A stretch of DNA of 64,000 nucleotides, from the NCBI RefSeq assembly GCF_963924675.1, contig NC_089224.1:47845158-47909157 (forward strand). Reading direction: 5' to 3'. A program made the position numbers and the translations under genes. The DNA is from Phocoena phocoena (Eukaryota; Chordata; Mammalia; Artiodactyla; Phocoenidae). Each line of letters starts with the position of its first letter. Position 1 is the first letter of the stretch. Below the pieces are notes generated by a model. That model was not told the origin of the DNA and searched no databases. It saw nothing but the letters and a program-made list of their open reading frames with translations. Positions 12,811-26,070 of the stretch are shown here, piece after piece.

Positions 12811-12861
12811 CGAGGAAGGGGATGGTAGAGGTCATAAGGCATGATCTGCTTGTATCCGTCA
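12811..12861 (-). CDS. ADAMTSL1: ADAMTSL1 exon: 17-residue linker between TSR2 and TSR3
   Basis: This very short 51 bp exon is too small to appear in an ORF scan. Between acceptor cctaacag and donor gtacgt it encodes DGYKQIMPYDLYHPLP, with split Ser and Arg codons at its ends (AG+T and CG+G). The residues match the linker I recall from human ADAMTSL1 between TSR2 and TSR3. The pyrimidine tract before the acceptor is short and interrupted by purines. The phases are equal at both ends, so skipping this exon would keep the frame and leave a single Arg as the linker. Confidence 0.9.
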
Positions 12862-14185
12862 CTGTTAGGAACAATAATGCCAACCCTCTGAGTAGAAGGT
12901 ACACACAATAAAATAAACACTAAATGATTACATTATACAATTTTTTTAGACAAATGCAAAGTAACATTAATAAATTGTCTCTAAAAAACAACACTAAAAC
13001 AGTTCAAACTCTTTATGCTAGCATCTGTTTGAGGATGGGGCAAGTTCTTCGAAAGGTCACCGTTTACTATAATTAGTTCTCTGATCCAGGCAGGAAATAC
13101 CAGTGGAAAGGGTGGTAGTAAGAAGACTGGGCACCTCATCATTAACTATGACACAATAAGCTTGCAAATGTTCTTTAATCCCCCCAATTATACATCCTAT
13201 GAGGTCATTATTATCATCATTATTAATGTTACTTCCAGATGCTCACCAAGCAGTTTTACAGTTACGGTCTCACTTCTGATGAACGAGAGAGCTATGTGTA
13301 AGAGTATGTACCTGGGAACTGACAACACTATGTAGCATGCGTTAGCAAATAGGTAATGCACACTTGGCAAATCTGAGGATTTTAGTAAAATCTGGAAAGC
13401 AGCCGCTTGGTTATTTTATAAAGGGAAGGGGAACTAGTGAATATAGTAGGCAACGATCAAGAAAAGCACATTCCCTACCAAAATAAAGGTAGGGCAGTTC
13501 AAATGTGATAATAAAGATGAAAGATCTTTTTTTGTGGTCTATAAAATGTGATATGGCGTTAACTGCTATTATGGTGGTGGTTGTGATCTGACGGTTAGTA
13601 TACCTGGTGCTCTGGGAAACCCGTGAGATTTAGAGATAAAGACTAAAGGAGCCAAAAGAAATGACATTTTAGGCTGTATGGCTAATGGATTCACAGGAAA
13701 TGATATTATAGGCTGTGTGGGGGTCCCCAGAGGCCTTTAGGACTCCAATAAAGTACACTAACTACCTCACTGATATCAAGGAAAGCCTCCAATTGGCAAG
13801 ACTTTCTTCTTGCTGAGTCCCCTTGTTTGTGGGAGATTTATGACTCATGAATCTCAGATAAAAGGGCTAATACAACAGACTCTCCATCAAGAGTGGGAGA
13901 CAGAGAGAGCTCAGTTCACGGATATCATGTATTTGCTGCAGCAAGGCATGGTAGGTCATGAGCAGAAGACACTTATTTTACCACTGACAAACGATAGCAA
14001 GTCCTTCTTTTGAATATTGAAGGAACTCATGTATTCTATTCTAGGATGAATGGAACTCATGTATTCTGGGATATTCTGGGATGAATATCCGTATTCAATA
14101 TAAATGTTTGTATTTATATTTAAATAAATACATAATTAAGACTCACTTTGATCCCATCCTCTGACATAGGATGATACAGTACGTT

Positions 14186-14390
14186 TTTTTTTTTTTTTTG
14201 CGGTACGCGGGCCTCTCACTGCTGTGGCCTCTCCCGCTGCGGAGCACAGACTCTGGACGCGCAGGCTCAGCGGCCATGGCTCACGGGCCCAGCCGCTCCG
14301 CGGCATGCGGGATCCTCCCGGACCGGGGCACGAAACCATGTCCCCTGCATCGGCAGGCGGACTCTCAACCACTGCGCCACCAGGGAAGCC
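14186..14390 (-). mobile_element. CHR-type SINE, cetacean 200 bp form
   Basis: The body is close to the youngest consensus in the window, with few changes from the copy at 26757. The T run at 14184-14199 is the A tail on the minus strand. Target duplications cagtacgtt flank it at 14177-14185 and 14391-14399. Confidence 0.92.
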
Positions 14391-16394
14391 CAGTACGTTC
14401 TTTTTATATGGCTAGTAAACCTAAGCTTTTGGGTAGAATGAGCAAGGTATACTGTAGAACAGAAAGATAAAAAATAGCACTGGCTGGACATAATGCCAGG
14501 CAAGGAGGAAAGAGGGAGTCATAAAAAGGGTAGTTCCTGAAGAAATTACTAAAAGGTAAGGGAGAAATGAGAGAAATTAAATTTGAAAGAAAACGAGAAA
14601 AATATCTTTGAATACAGATTTCTCTTCCGAAGAGGTACGAACACTGGAGTAGTAATTCGCTTATTTATCTTACATGACTAAATTTTCTTCATTTATTTGT
14701 GTGACTAAAGGTATTCATTTATATAACTAAACTTTCATGGTGTGTGTATGTGCATTACTCTTCAGTAACGATGCTCATGAAAACGGATGCTGCCTTTTGA
14801 GGAAGTTCAAAATCCCATAGCTCTAACAAACACAAGAATGGGATGAATATTAGCATTAAACTTTTCTCCCTGTTTTCCAAGATAGAGAAACTTCCTATTC
14901 TTTTCTGCCTTCTTTTGACAAGAAATTGGATGTGAAAGGTTAATCCTGTCTTTGGTTAGAATCATGTGATCTCTTTCCAATAATTCTTCTGCCTAGTAAT
15001 TAAGGAAAATTTCTTTCTAAAAGAACTGTATTTGATGGAATTCCAACCTTCCAAAGTTCTTCTAATAACTTTGGTAGTTAATTAAGGAACATAGACAACT
15101 GACTTTGCAGTTGTATTTTAGCTAGCCCTAGTATCTTCACTCATGCCTACATCCGGACCTAAATGCAGAAATGCGTATCGCTGTCTTTGCTCCCGAAAAA
15201 ATTTATGGCTATGATTTGTCATTCTCAATATTCGAACGAACTGTTACAGATCTCTGCCAACTGATTTATCAGCTGATGATGTTTAAAATGGAGGCAGTAA
15301 TATTGAAGGAGACAGGCTAGAAGAAAAGAAGGGGAATGAAAGAGGGAGTTACAGAATTCAAGATGTTGGGCTTTGCATTGGACTGATTTAGAAATCATGT
15401 TTTTGTTTGAACGGGGAGCCTGAAACCTGGATTCAGCAAAACTATAGCTATATTTGTCTTTCTGTGGCATAGGTCATGGTGAAGACTCATAAAATGACTC
15501 TATGGCACCTGTGTAAACAGAAAGATATCAAAACAATGGTGCTCTGTCCAGTCCTGTTAATGCATATTCATGTGCATGGGCTCTGCTCTCTCTTGGGGTT
15601 CATGCCATGGCCCTGGCCTTTCACCACATTGTCACAGAGGGGCAGGCAACACTGCCTAAACTTAACTCTCCATTGCTTCCTTTTAAGACAATCTTTTTCT
15701 TAGGCAAAGTGTGTCTATTGAAGAATGATGGAAAAGGATGCCATCTAGGGACTTGAAGAAATCCTTTCCATGTTTAGGTCTTCATTTTTATGTGTACGTG
15801 CGTGCATACATGTTTATGTATGCATTCAGATGTGTCTGAACATACATGCAGTGGGGAAGGAGGCAAAAATAATTTAAAAAAATGATCGCAAAGGGAAATG
15901 TAATAAACAGTTGGTTTGGGGGTAAAACTACCCATTCTCCATTGCCTTCACTATTCTGACTGCCCATGCGCTTCCTACACTGGGCAATGACTTGATTCCA
16001 TCTAAAGTCTCTCAAATCAAGGGTCATGGTGGGAAGAAGAGAAGATGAGGATGAAGAAAGGGTCACTCTGGACTCATGTGAAGAAAGACATGTAGAAGAA
16101 AGACATTGCACATCATCCTCTCAAAGTCCACACCTTGCTGAACCGTCCAATGACAGGAGAATGCTTCCGTGTTATGACAAACTCATGGAATAAAATAGTA
16201 CGCAGCATATGAACATGAAGTCTTTTGAACTATTTAATGACATGGAAAACGTTCAAATGTCATGTCAACTGAAAAAGTCCAATACAAAATAGAATGGACA
16301 ATGTAATCCACAATACTAAGAAAACAGGTGTTCATACACCACCTATACAATCATTTTTGTAAAGCCTATATATGTGTCTGTATGTGTATACATA

Positions 16395-16434
16395 CGTGTG
16401 TGTGTGTGTGTGTGTGTATACATGTGTGTGTGTA
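16395..16434. repeat. (GT)n microsatellite
   Basis: The stretch is two GT tracts separated by atacat. It gives rise to short overlapping ORFs that are artefacts. Confidence 0.88.
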
Positions 16435-16949
16435 CATATAAATATATTAGAAAAGGACCCAAAACAGTTGTTAGTTCCTGGTGTTTGTATTATGGATGTT
16501 TTTTGGGTTTTTTTTTTTGCTTTCTTCTTTTTATATTTCTCTGTTTTCAGGAACTAGAACTTTGAAGTAAAACAAAATTCAAGTCTGAGAAAGCAAAAGA
16601 CAGAAACATTTGGAAACATGATATAAATGGATGAAATGAGGCTATCCCTTCAATTCCCACGTGTCACTTAAAGATGACTGAGACTTTGTACTGAAATCAT
16701 GTCAGAAGCTATTATAGAACAATATCCCTGACTTTAAAAATCAAGCCCTCTTCAGGCTCACACTACTCAGGTGTGAAATTTACATATTGTGACATATCTC
16801 TCTTTCCAAGAAAAGTCCTAATGTAACTAACTTCATGAGCACCTAATTTGCGAGGTTCTGGGTTCTTCTTACAATAGAAACGAATCACAAGGGGTCGCTT
16901 TCATGGCTTCAACGGTCCCTTCCAGTGCATCTCTCACGACCTCTTGCCT

Positions 16950-17610
16950 CTTCTCCAGGGCTGCAGAACCTCATTTCTAACGTCCTGATGGCTGGATGTA
17001 CTCTCGGTATGTCAAGCTCAGTGGGTCCAGACAATTCATTATCTTCCCCTACAAACTGCTTCTTCTCCTGTGATCACTGTTACTGTTCAGAGCACTGCCA
17101 TCCTCCCATCCACCCAGGCTGGATACCGTGGGGCATCGTTGCTCTTCTCTTTCCTGTATTCCCTACAGACACGGAGGTCTTCCAGTAGTGATGTCTGCCA
17201 AATACATCTCTGTGACATGAATTTAGGACCTTTCGCATCAGTCTCCTAACAGATTTCCCTGCCTGCAGGCATTGTCTCCTCCAATCCAGCCTGCTCACTG
17301 CTGTCACAGCAACAGATACTTTACTTCCCAATGCAGCCCATAACACCCAATGAAATTTCTTAATCAAGTGCTACCTCATCTATAGCCTGTCCTTATTTTC
17401 CCTCTCAGCATGTAGCCAGACACTTCTCTCTTCCTCTTCCAAATACCCATAGCACTAACTCCCCTCATCACTTTTAACTGTATACTATCTTTTAACTATG
17501 TATACATTTTCTTTAGTCTAACAATATGGGACAAAATCCGTATTGGTTCTTTACTATACCTTTTAACACAGTGCCCTGCACAGAGGCAATTCATAAATAA
17601 TGAGTCAACG
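16950..17610 (+). repeat. L2 LINE (CR1 clade) remnant, 3' part
   Basis: The sequence reads as a degraded L2: a stretch resembling the C-terminal reverse transcriptase region (around 17095-17125, ccatccacccaggctgg), then L2-like 3' untranslated sequence ending near cacagtgccctgcacagagg at 17570. This is recognised by eye against the remembered L2 consensus. Confidence 0.6.
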
Positions 17611-18285
17611 AAATCATGCCATTGACGTGCAGACACAAAAGCAAAGCTACCATCCAGAATGAAAGCGAGCAAACAAACAAGAACAAGGTTAAAAAAACTC
17701 CCAAACTGCCACTCACGGTGCACATCTTTAGCCCCACTCCTTGCCCTTTGCTAGCTCCGCCATCTGTATGAGGGGCAGGCTGTTTTAGAGGGTAGCAGAG
17801 GTGATTGGTGATTGGGTGACCTGGGGCAGAGAACGGACAGCTTCATGGCAACTGTGCTTCTAAGCTGCTTGGCTAAGCTCTACCTCTCTTCCACTGGGCA
17901 TCTCCCAGAAATAGCCATGACGGTTTTTAAAAAAATCTTCTCTTCCCTGTCTGTCTCATGTGTCTTTTCAGGTATCATGCTGCTTTGTAACTGCACAATT
18001 CAACTTCCCTCGGGCAGTGTGGTGGTCCAGGCTCTCGTTGGCTCTACTTCGCCTTTGCCATGGTACCAAGCACAGAACTTGGCACGAGATTGGTACTCGA
18101 TAAAAAAATGAATGAAATTGTGGGTGGTGGGGGCAGTTCTGGCACAGAAGAGAGTCATTCATCTTTTCTCAACAACTCCAGGCCAACAGAAACCAATCTC
18201 TTCCCAAGCAACTGTTCAGAATGGGGGAGGAGAGAAGTAATAAAAAGTTGGCAGAGACTCAACCATTTGCTTTTTCTAAAATTGA

Positions 18286-18485
18286 TTTTTTTTTGCTGTA
18301 CGCGAGTCTCTTACTGTTGTGGCCTCTCCCTTTGTGGAGCACGGGCTCCGGACGCGGAGGCTCAGCGGCCACGGCTCACGGGTCCAGCCGCTCCGCGGCA
18401 TGTGGGATCTTCCCGGACCGGGACACGAACCCGTGTCCCCTGCATCGGCAGGCGGACTCTCAACCACTGCGCCACCAGGGAAGCC
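18286..18485 (-). mobile_element. CHR-type SINE, cetacean 200 bp form
   Basis: The short-form body is complete from the T run at 18286 (A tail) to the head end ccagggaagcc at 18485. A short duplication tgctttttc at 18268-18276 and 18487-18495 is the likely target repeat. The element carries slightly more differences than the 14186 copy. Confidence 0.88.
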
Positions 18486-19529
18486 ATGCTTTTTCATGAG
18501 TGGCAGAGCACAGAGGATTATAGCATAATGAGGACAAGGACCCCCTGAGGAGTTGGGAGATGGAAGGACTGTTCTCCTCTCTGCCAACTCTCTTTCTGTG
18601 TGACCTTGAGTGCATTGCATTTGGACCCCTGTGTTGGTCTTCTGCAAAATCTAAGTATTGGATGAAATCAGGAGTTTTAAGATGAAGTAAGAATGGGTGC
18701 CTGGAAACCCATCTCATGGAGCTCTATCTTATCTGTCCCCTTCCTAGTGGCTGCTAAGGGCAGAACTCAGAGTTCTGTGGACCACAGATTGAAAACCACT
18801 GAACTAGGTAATCATCTCAAAAGCTCTCCTATTTTAAAACTTGATGACTTTACAAAACACCATAGGTTTCCCTATCATTTAAAGAGGCAAGTTGGAGATC
18901 CAGCAAATGAGGAAATATTCTGTAAATAGGTTACAATTTTTTTTAAAACATAGTAGCTGCTAGGCAACATTCATTTATCTTTTAGAAATCAGACCAAAAA
19001 AACCCTGCTTCATTGTCTAGGATTTGAAAACATTTTAAAGATACATATTCATTTTCTGCTATAAAACCAACTACTGGAGAGTTTTTGATCATTTGATCCA
19101 CAATATCATAATTTCCTTATATCTATATTTCTGTGGTTAAACATTTCTGATATTAATGAATGCAATTTCTGAACTGCTTTTAAATAAATGGGACTAATAT
19201 TTCCTTGGGCTTTGGTTAGCTTTTCCTGTACTGTCGCAAGAGATTTGGTCATTGTTTGATTTGAGTAAACACCAGTATTTACGTTTACATGAAAAAGGCG
19301 TGCTTAACCCAGGTTTGTGGTCAATTCAGAGATCCAGGGCACCAAACTTTGCATTGATATGGTTGGCAGTTCTGTGCTGGCTGTGGAGGTGTATGGTGGG
19401 TTTAAACCAGATCTCACAGGCTGCTGCAGGCATCATGCGGAACAAGGGTACCTGTAGGATATGATGACACCAGGGCAGGTGACCTGAGTTTATGTAGCAT
19501 AGGAGCTGCTCTGGAAGCGGAGGCACTTA

Positions 19530-19700
19530 GGTCCATGACCCAGCTCCTGCCTGCCCTGACTTGGTGCAGATCGCGTAACTCCTCTGGGCTTCAGTATTTT
19601 CATCTGTAAATATAGATGATAATCCCTGTCTTGCTAACCTCCTGGGGAAGGTAAAACTGGATTGAGATAACAGATGTGAAAGCACTGTAGAAACTTCAAA
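19530..19700 (-). repeat. MIR SINE remnant
   Basis: The plus strand shows the reverse complement of the MIR core and tail: cttcagtattttcatctgta followed by a gataatccctgtc block and a aaagcactgt motif. It is old and diverged. Confidence 0.6.
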
Positions 19701-19734
19701 CAGCAGTAACATTGGGCCAGTCATGTTATAGGGT

Positions 19735-19925
19735 TGGTTCTCAATAACGATAGCTGACTTGCATCGAGCGCTTGGCATCTTGCTGAGAGCTTTACGTGCA
19801 CCATCTCATGTCCTCTCTATAGTTCCTGTCTGACAGGAATACTATACTCATTGGACAGACGGCAAGACTAAGGCCTAGAGAAATTAAGTAAAGAAGCTAC
19901 TTAGCTAGTAAAGTCAAATTGAAAA
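19735..19925 (+). repeat. MIR SINE remnant
   Basis: It starts with a MIR-like cttgcatcgagcgcttggca and continues through acggcaagactaaggcctag to an acttagctagtaaagt end. It is in the opposite orientation to the MIR immediately to its left. Confidence 0.6.
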
Positions 19926-19929
19926 ACTG

Positions 19930-20060
19930 AAGTAAAAAATGAGGATGATGATAATACCTGTCCTATTAACTCACAAGTTAATTAAAAGATTGCATATATT
20001 TACACTTTTAAAAAGTTTAAAATGTAATATATGAAGTGATCATTATTATTAGTGATGAAC
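19930..20060 (-). repeat. MIR-like remnant, weak
   Basis: The block atgaggatgatgataatacc, then AT-rich sequence ending atcattattatt, resembles the reverse complement of the MIR central and 5' part. The match is weak. Confidence 0.35.
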
Positions 20061-20775
20061 TGGCTTGGTGGAAGAAGAGAATTGTCCCGTAACTGAGTTA
20101 GAGCTGACTGTCTGATACTGCGTGGTAGGTCTATAAACTTGGGAAGGGTACGACCATGTATTCTAAAAAGCATCAGAACTCTGCTTTATTCATCTCATCA
20201 TAAATGCATGAAAGTGCAAATCCGATTTTACGATGGTATTTTTTGCCGCTTATTCATTAGCTACTTAAAGTAGTATATTTAAATGAGGTTGAGCAAAAAG
20301 AAGGAAGTTGTTACTTTTCTAAGTAATTTACCTACTTTTATAAAACAAACAGAGCTTCGTGACTAGGAAGACATTTCATTATACTTTAACTCCCAACTGA
20401 GAAAACCATGTTCTAGCCCTTACATTGAGTTCTCCTTTTTTTGGAGATGGACATGGCATAAACCCCATGCAGATTGAACGGCAGTGTCTCATAGCTGGTT
20501 AAGTGGGAATTTTAGAAGTTACTAATTATCTTAGTTTTTCATGATCATGATTTTTAAAAAATCTGATAAATGTGATTTGCTTTCATGAAGCAATTTCCTA
20601 GGAATTTATGTTTCCTATTGTTAAAACAGCAAATAGAGAGCTACCTCTCTAGAAGACCCATATGCAGTTTTAGAGTTCCAAGTCCTTTCATGGAGGAGAG
20701 AGCTGATTTCTGGAGAGTTTAGGAGTTTCTCTGAAGTAACATCAACATTATCATAACGGTGATCTGAGTCATAAG

Positions 20776-21030
20776 AGCCGCCGCCACTCACATTTATTGG
20801 GTGCTTATCGTGTGTCAGGCACTCCGCTAAGCTCTTTAAATGTATTACACCCTTTACTCCTCACGAACAGCTCTACGAAGTAAGTAGCTATTATCCTTAC
20901 TTTGGAGGATGAAAAAACTGAGGTTTAGTGAGAACAAGTAATTTGCCGAAGGCTACCCAAACCAGTAAGTGACAGAGCCAGGATCCCAAGCCAGGCTATG
21001 TTGTTCCAAAGCTCCCCTCCTAAATCACCA
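20776..21030 (+). repeat. MIR SINE remnant, near full length
   Basis: The match to the remembered MIR consensus is clear: acatttattgggtgcttatc, gtgtcaggcactccgctaag, ttactttggaggatgaaaa, then gtaagtgacagagccaggat and a degraded end. Confidence 0.72.
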
Positions 21031-24000
21031 TGGTACAGTGATAATCACTGTAGCACCACTGGACTAGCTGGTCACCAAGTTAGCGTGACTGGGTTTTATA
21101 GGTCCACTGTACATGCTGTCGCTCACGATGGAGATTATTTCTCTTGCATTAGGATTTAAGTTGCATTAGGATTCAGTTTTCTGAGATTTTGTTCACACTT
21201 CGGTCCCATGGCCAGGGATGACTTATGCAATTTGCTGTCAAATTAAAGGATGCTGGACAAAATAAGTCCACTTGAACTCAAAAGAACTGCCACTTGGGGC
21301 ATACAGGTTTGGGCATTTGCTTAGGACTGCTGCTCTGAATTCCTTGAGGGAAGGGGGAATCTGTATGTAGTTTCAGCAAAAAACAGATTTGTTTGCTAGT
21401 GATTGTGACCATGATAGTGTGATGAGTGAGAGCTTTTTTTGCTTCTCCAACCTTTGCCAATTTAAGCCCCCTTCATTACTGCCTTGGAGAGAAAAGCAGA
21501 GGTCTGTGCCAAAAACCCCCCCAAAAAACAAACCAAAAATAACCTGAAAAGGTGCTTCTCTGATCTTCTCACAAATAATGTCTTGCACAATTCCCCCCAG
21601 ACAGCCTTAACAGTCTTACCAGTCTCCTAGACTGAGTTACGCAAGGCCAAATGTAGCCTTTTTTACATTGAAAGACACTCTGAAAACATAAGGTGCTTAC
21701 TAGTTGAACTAAAACTATGCCTTTTTAGTTGAACCACAGGTATACATTTGGAGGCTTTCTGGCCACATGACAGACTTTACCCTTCATCCAAGAAGCAATG
21801 ATGACACAAACCATTGCACAAATCACCAGGTACTGCGTTAAAAAAAATAATTTCCCCTCGTGTAAAACAGAAGCTACGATTCTAGCATGGCAGGCACAAG
21901 GAGGATTTTACATTTGCTAAGATTCCAAGTGTCTTAGCTACTATAGTGTTAAATCAATGAAGCAGAAAACATGTTAAACATGTCCAGATCTCTGATATCC
22001 AGAAGGGCCATGCCTCCGGACTTCTGGGTGTGCCCAAGTTGGGACCACCACCAGAACATACACTATACTCTGTATAGGGTGTGTGATGGGACTAGTGATA
22101 ACATAGCTCTGAGGCACCTGTGAGAAATATTCTCAATTTTAGCTAAAAGTTATTAAATTTTAAACTTCACTTTCTCTTCTGTCCCATTATAAGCATTGTT
22201 TTAGCTTCTTTTTTGAGACCGCTTTTGGCCTGGAAACAAAGAATTTTGTCATGTCATAAAAATAACTGCATAAATGACATCAGTAGAGAGCAATACAGCT
22301 TTCTTGGGATGGAACATCTGGCCACCAGGTAAGCTCACTTGTTGGTCTTGTAGTGAAAGGAACTCAAATTCCTGTCTCAGGAAATGTCAACTTACTACAT
22401 GTCATGGATATTCATTTCAGGCTTGCTTTAGAATAGCAGAAAACAAGAATGCTAAGTCATTGAATTCCACGTGTCTATTATATACAGAATGATTTTACCT
22501 ATGTATGAGCTATAGACAAAACTGGAAAGAGATATGGCAAAAGCATTAATAGTGATAATCTGTGGGCACTGGAGATTTTTAGTGAATTTTATCATTTTCA
22601 TTATAGTCTTCTAACTTACCAACGTTTCTGAGTTAGCATGAAGAATCAGAAAAAAGCCATGAAAACATGAAAATTATTTTGGAAAGAATAGGCTAGATGT
22701 CAACAATCTCTTTAGTCCCAAGAACCACTAGATGAATCTGGCCACAACCATGGAAACCTATGGATGCTGTTGGTGAGTGAAATGAGTAAGTGATGTCATT
22801 CATTAGTTCAAATTATTATAAAGCAAATTAATGAGAACAGTGAGGCTATTTTGGTAAACAGAAAAATTGGGTATCAAGGATCATGGCTAACGGTTATCAC
22901 ATCCAGTTTATTTCTGATTTGTTTTGGTTTTAGGTGTGTAGTAATGAGAAAATTCTTATCTCAGAGAAGTAGTTGTTAATGGTGACAATTTTTATAGCTC
23001 ACCTTACAATCTTCAGATATTTATTTTTTAATTAAACAGACATAATCACGGAACTTAACAATGAGGGCAAAAAGTATTTCCTTTGGTAGTGAAATAATTT
23101 TACTATTGTTACAACAATTTTTAATTTTAGCTTAGCTTGAACAAGTTAACATTCGTTTATGTTTGAGTATACTTTTTGTGAGTTATTGTTTAAAGATACT
23201 TCAAAATATATAAAATGAAATTTAATGAAGCAACTCCATGGAACAACAACTTCTATAGGCACAGTTGGAAAACCACTGATTTAATGCAACAAATAACCTT
23301 CTCACTTCCACTAGTGGGTGAGAAAACTAAGGCCCAGAAGGGTAAAATAATAAAGTCAGGGATACAGACTTATTTAGTGCCTTTTTTGAAGTCCATGGTA
23401 CTTCACAATCTCGACAGGGAATGAACATGGCTATCTAAATGGGATTTTGCTTTCAAATAATCGGCCAAAAACCATAGTCTAATACAGGAAAAGTGAAGAA
23501 CTATCTCAATGGCTACATAAAATAAATTTCTTTTGAAATTCCAAAATATGTGACTTTGTTCTAAACAATACCTCTTGTGTTTTCCCTTTTAGGGGCTTCT
23601 AGGTTTGGATGCAAAGGTGTTGTTTAATGTCACCATGTCACTCTTGATTTTACTATTAGACAGTTAAATCTGTAGTTAGAAAACAGTTCCTTGGGGGTTT
23701 GATTCTGCTGTGTCTGAGGAGAGGGCAGACCTATTTTATCGAGTCTCTTCATCTCCTTTTCTCAGACTATGACTTCTTATTTTCTCTAGGAACTCAGGAA
23801 GGTTGCTTTGATCCTGGATATGCAAATGAGTTCAGTGAATTTCACAGCAATCCTGAAGTATCTTAACCTCAGACTAGCATATCTACATTTCCTAAAGCAG
23901 TTTCCTCTTAAACCTCTTCTACTGCTCTTAATTTTTACAGCTTTCTTTAATTACCTCTGTGATAAAAAAGCAGCTTCCTGACATTTGCTTCTAACTTATT

Positions 24001-25931
24001 TTTTGTCTCCTTTTCTCTCTCTCTTTTTTAATAGCCACCTGTCCCAACATTTATACATGTGCTGTATTAGATGTTTTAAAATAACATAGGCATAGAAAAA
24101 AGATACATTTCACAAACTTCTTTCATGTAGGATGGCCTTTTGCTTTTGAATAATAAGAAATAGGCCAAAAATATTACTCCAACAGAAAAGATAGGTGAAA
24201 ATCAGAAGCCAGAAAAAAAATGAGTAGATTATTTACTGATTAGAAACGTATTTCTTAAAATTGTTAACAAAATGCTTTCACTTCACAACTGTTTTTCATG
24301 GCCATCTCTTCACTGAAGTTTTTTCTGAGTGAGGGAAAAGCTTTAGGCAGTTGTGGGAAGTGAATTCGTCATTTCTCCTAGAAATACACACGTAAATTTT
24401 CATAGGACTGTGTATAAGACCTTCCAAGTTGCTCTATGGCTGAGTCAACCTGTTTGAATTGGGATAATTATGCTTTTTATGCACTGGTCTTCCTGGTATA
24501 GGTATGGATAAAGATGTATAATAAGTAAAATAATTTTAAACTAGGGTTGAATTGCATGAGTTAGAATTATCTTGGCTAAAAATACCTCATACCCTTAATA
24601 TTTCCAAAACGAAGAGGTCCAAGCAAAATTTTAACACCTCATTTGGTTTTATACCGTATCCAATCTTTAATACATAGTTTTCTGGTATAATATGAAGCAA
24701 AATTAAACTTCACCTGAATTATATATTTATAAAATATCTACTCTTCTGTTTCTGTAATGAAAACCTGTTACTCTGAGTTCACTTTTATCAGCTAGGTAAT
24801 GTGGTGCCTATGAGTAAATTAATAATAGCAATTTCACATCCCCTGTAGAACTTAGAATTCCTGAATGTGAGGCAGAAAGAGTACAAGAAAATACAGTTTA
24901 AAAAGGTAACAGCAGAAAACAAAAACTAAAATTGCATTGCCTACAATTCAAAAATAGAGTGATTTTCAGCCACATGGCTCATGTAGTATTTTACCTATTC
25001 AAAGTTTTGTTTTATGAATATGTAGTTAATAAACTATGATTTAAAAAATACCATTGAGATGTTTCTCAGAAATCCAAGGGTCCTGGAAAGGATTCTCTAT
25101 CTTTTGGTCTTCATGATGAGTTTTGTAGGATAAGAGTTTTCATATATCCTCTCTCACGTGTTGAGGATGAATAAGCCAAGTTAATAAAATTACCAGGTAG
25201 TGTTGCAACTAAAAAGGCAAATATTACACCCATGAAAAGATTCTTGACCTGCACTTCTATGACTACTCATCATCTGAGATATTTCATTCATCAGTCTGAT
25301 TCTTGATCCTGCAAATAACTGAGCGTCAATTATGGTTTCCCCAAAGCAAACATATGTGAAAGTGTCAAGTGTCTCTTTAAGGCTCCTAATTAAAAAGACC
25401 TTTAAAAAAGAATCTGACTGTCAGAAATAAGTCCTGCTTTCTCTTCAACAAAGGCTGAGTTTATTTAAATGTGGAAGAACTGTTCTAAGGCTGGTTTTGA
25501 TTCTGGTTAATCGGTGTGGCCCACCATAGGCTAAAATGGGTCAGCTGTGACCCTGAAATATGGTCGGCTCTGATCATCTCCCTGATCAGGTGACAGGGTG
25601 AAAATGCAAAGAATCCTGAGAACATTGTACCATCACGTTTGTTAAGGTCAGAAACAAGTAACCAGAGTGAAACAAAATCAGAAGAGAAAATGACTCTGCA
25701 GAGTGCTTTACCTGCAGCTTTACCAATGGAAAACCTATAGACCCTGAGATGGCATCTTACAGTAGCAAGAGTAAGGGGCATGGGTTCTAATAACACGTGA
25801 CTAGGAACGGACACTGGACCGCAGCACTTATTTATCTTTCCTTTCATTTTATTTTTAATGAAACCGTTTTTAAGAAGCTTATTTGAACTTGATTTATGTT
25901 TATGGTAAACAAACTGGTAAATGTGACTGAC

Positions 25932-26070
25932 CTGGCTGGACAAGGATCCAGGTTGCACTCCTGAAGCTTGGGCTTGGGTTTGATGTTCTCGGGGTAATAG
26001 TGACAGTATTGGTCAGCAACCACTCGGTTACTCCGAAGATCGTAACACTCAGCCGATGTCAGCTGGTAAC
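25932..26070 (-). CDS. ADAMTSL1: ADAMTSL1 exon: second half of TSR2
   Basis: This 139 bp exon encodes 45 full codons from YQLTSAECYD to LQECNLDPCPA. A split Gly codon precedes them and AG of a split Ser codon follows. It completes TSR2: AECYDLRSNRVVADQYC supplies the middle cysteines and CNLDPCP the closing pair typical of ADAMTS-type TSRs. The acceptor is gatactgcag. The donor is AG|gtcagt, with C at intron position +3, a less common but functional GT donor. The frame runs to a stop in the intron. Confidence 0.94.

Larger units (their letters stand above)
12862..25931 (-). other. ADAMTSL1 intron, 13.1 kb
   Basis: This is the longest intron that is complete in the window. It holds CHR SINEs at 14186-14390 and 18286-18485, a GT microsatellite at 16395-16434, an L2 remnant at 16950-17610, and a group of MIR remnants between 19530 and 21030. 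Positions 21031-25931 look like plain AT-rich intron; I recognise no element there. Confidence 0.65.

Noticed and set aside
14171..14470. ORFs of 60-140 codons with recurring residues such as [10 protein letters not shown] or [10 protein letters not shown] (also near 6100, 18300, 26700, 43900, 47100, 54700)
   Set aside because: They are translations of the CHR SINE body in either direction. The same residues recur at every SINE copy, so this is not a gene family.
25485..25958. 157-codon minus-strand ORF below the TSR2 exon
   Set aside because: It is mostly intron in a frame different from the exon, with no family resemblance and no splice support.
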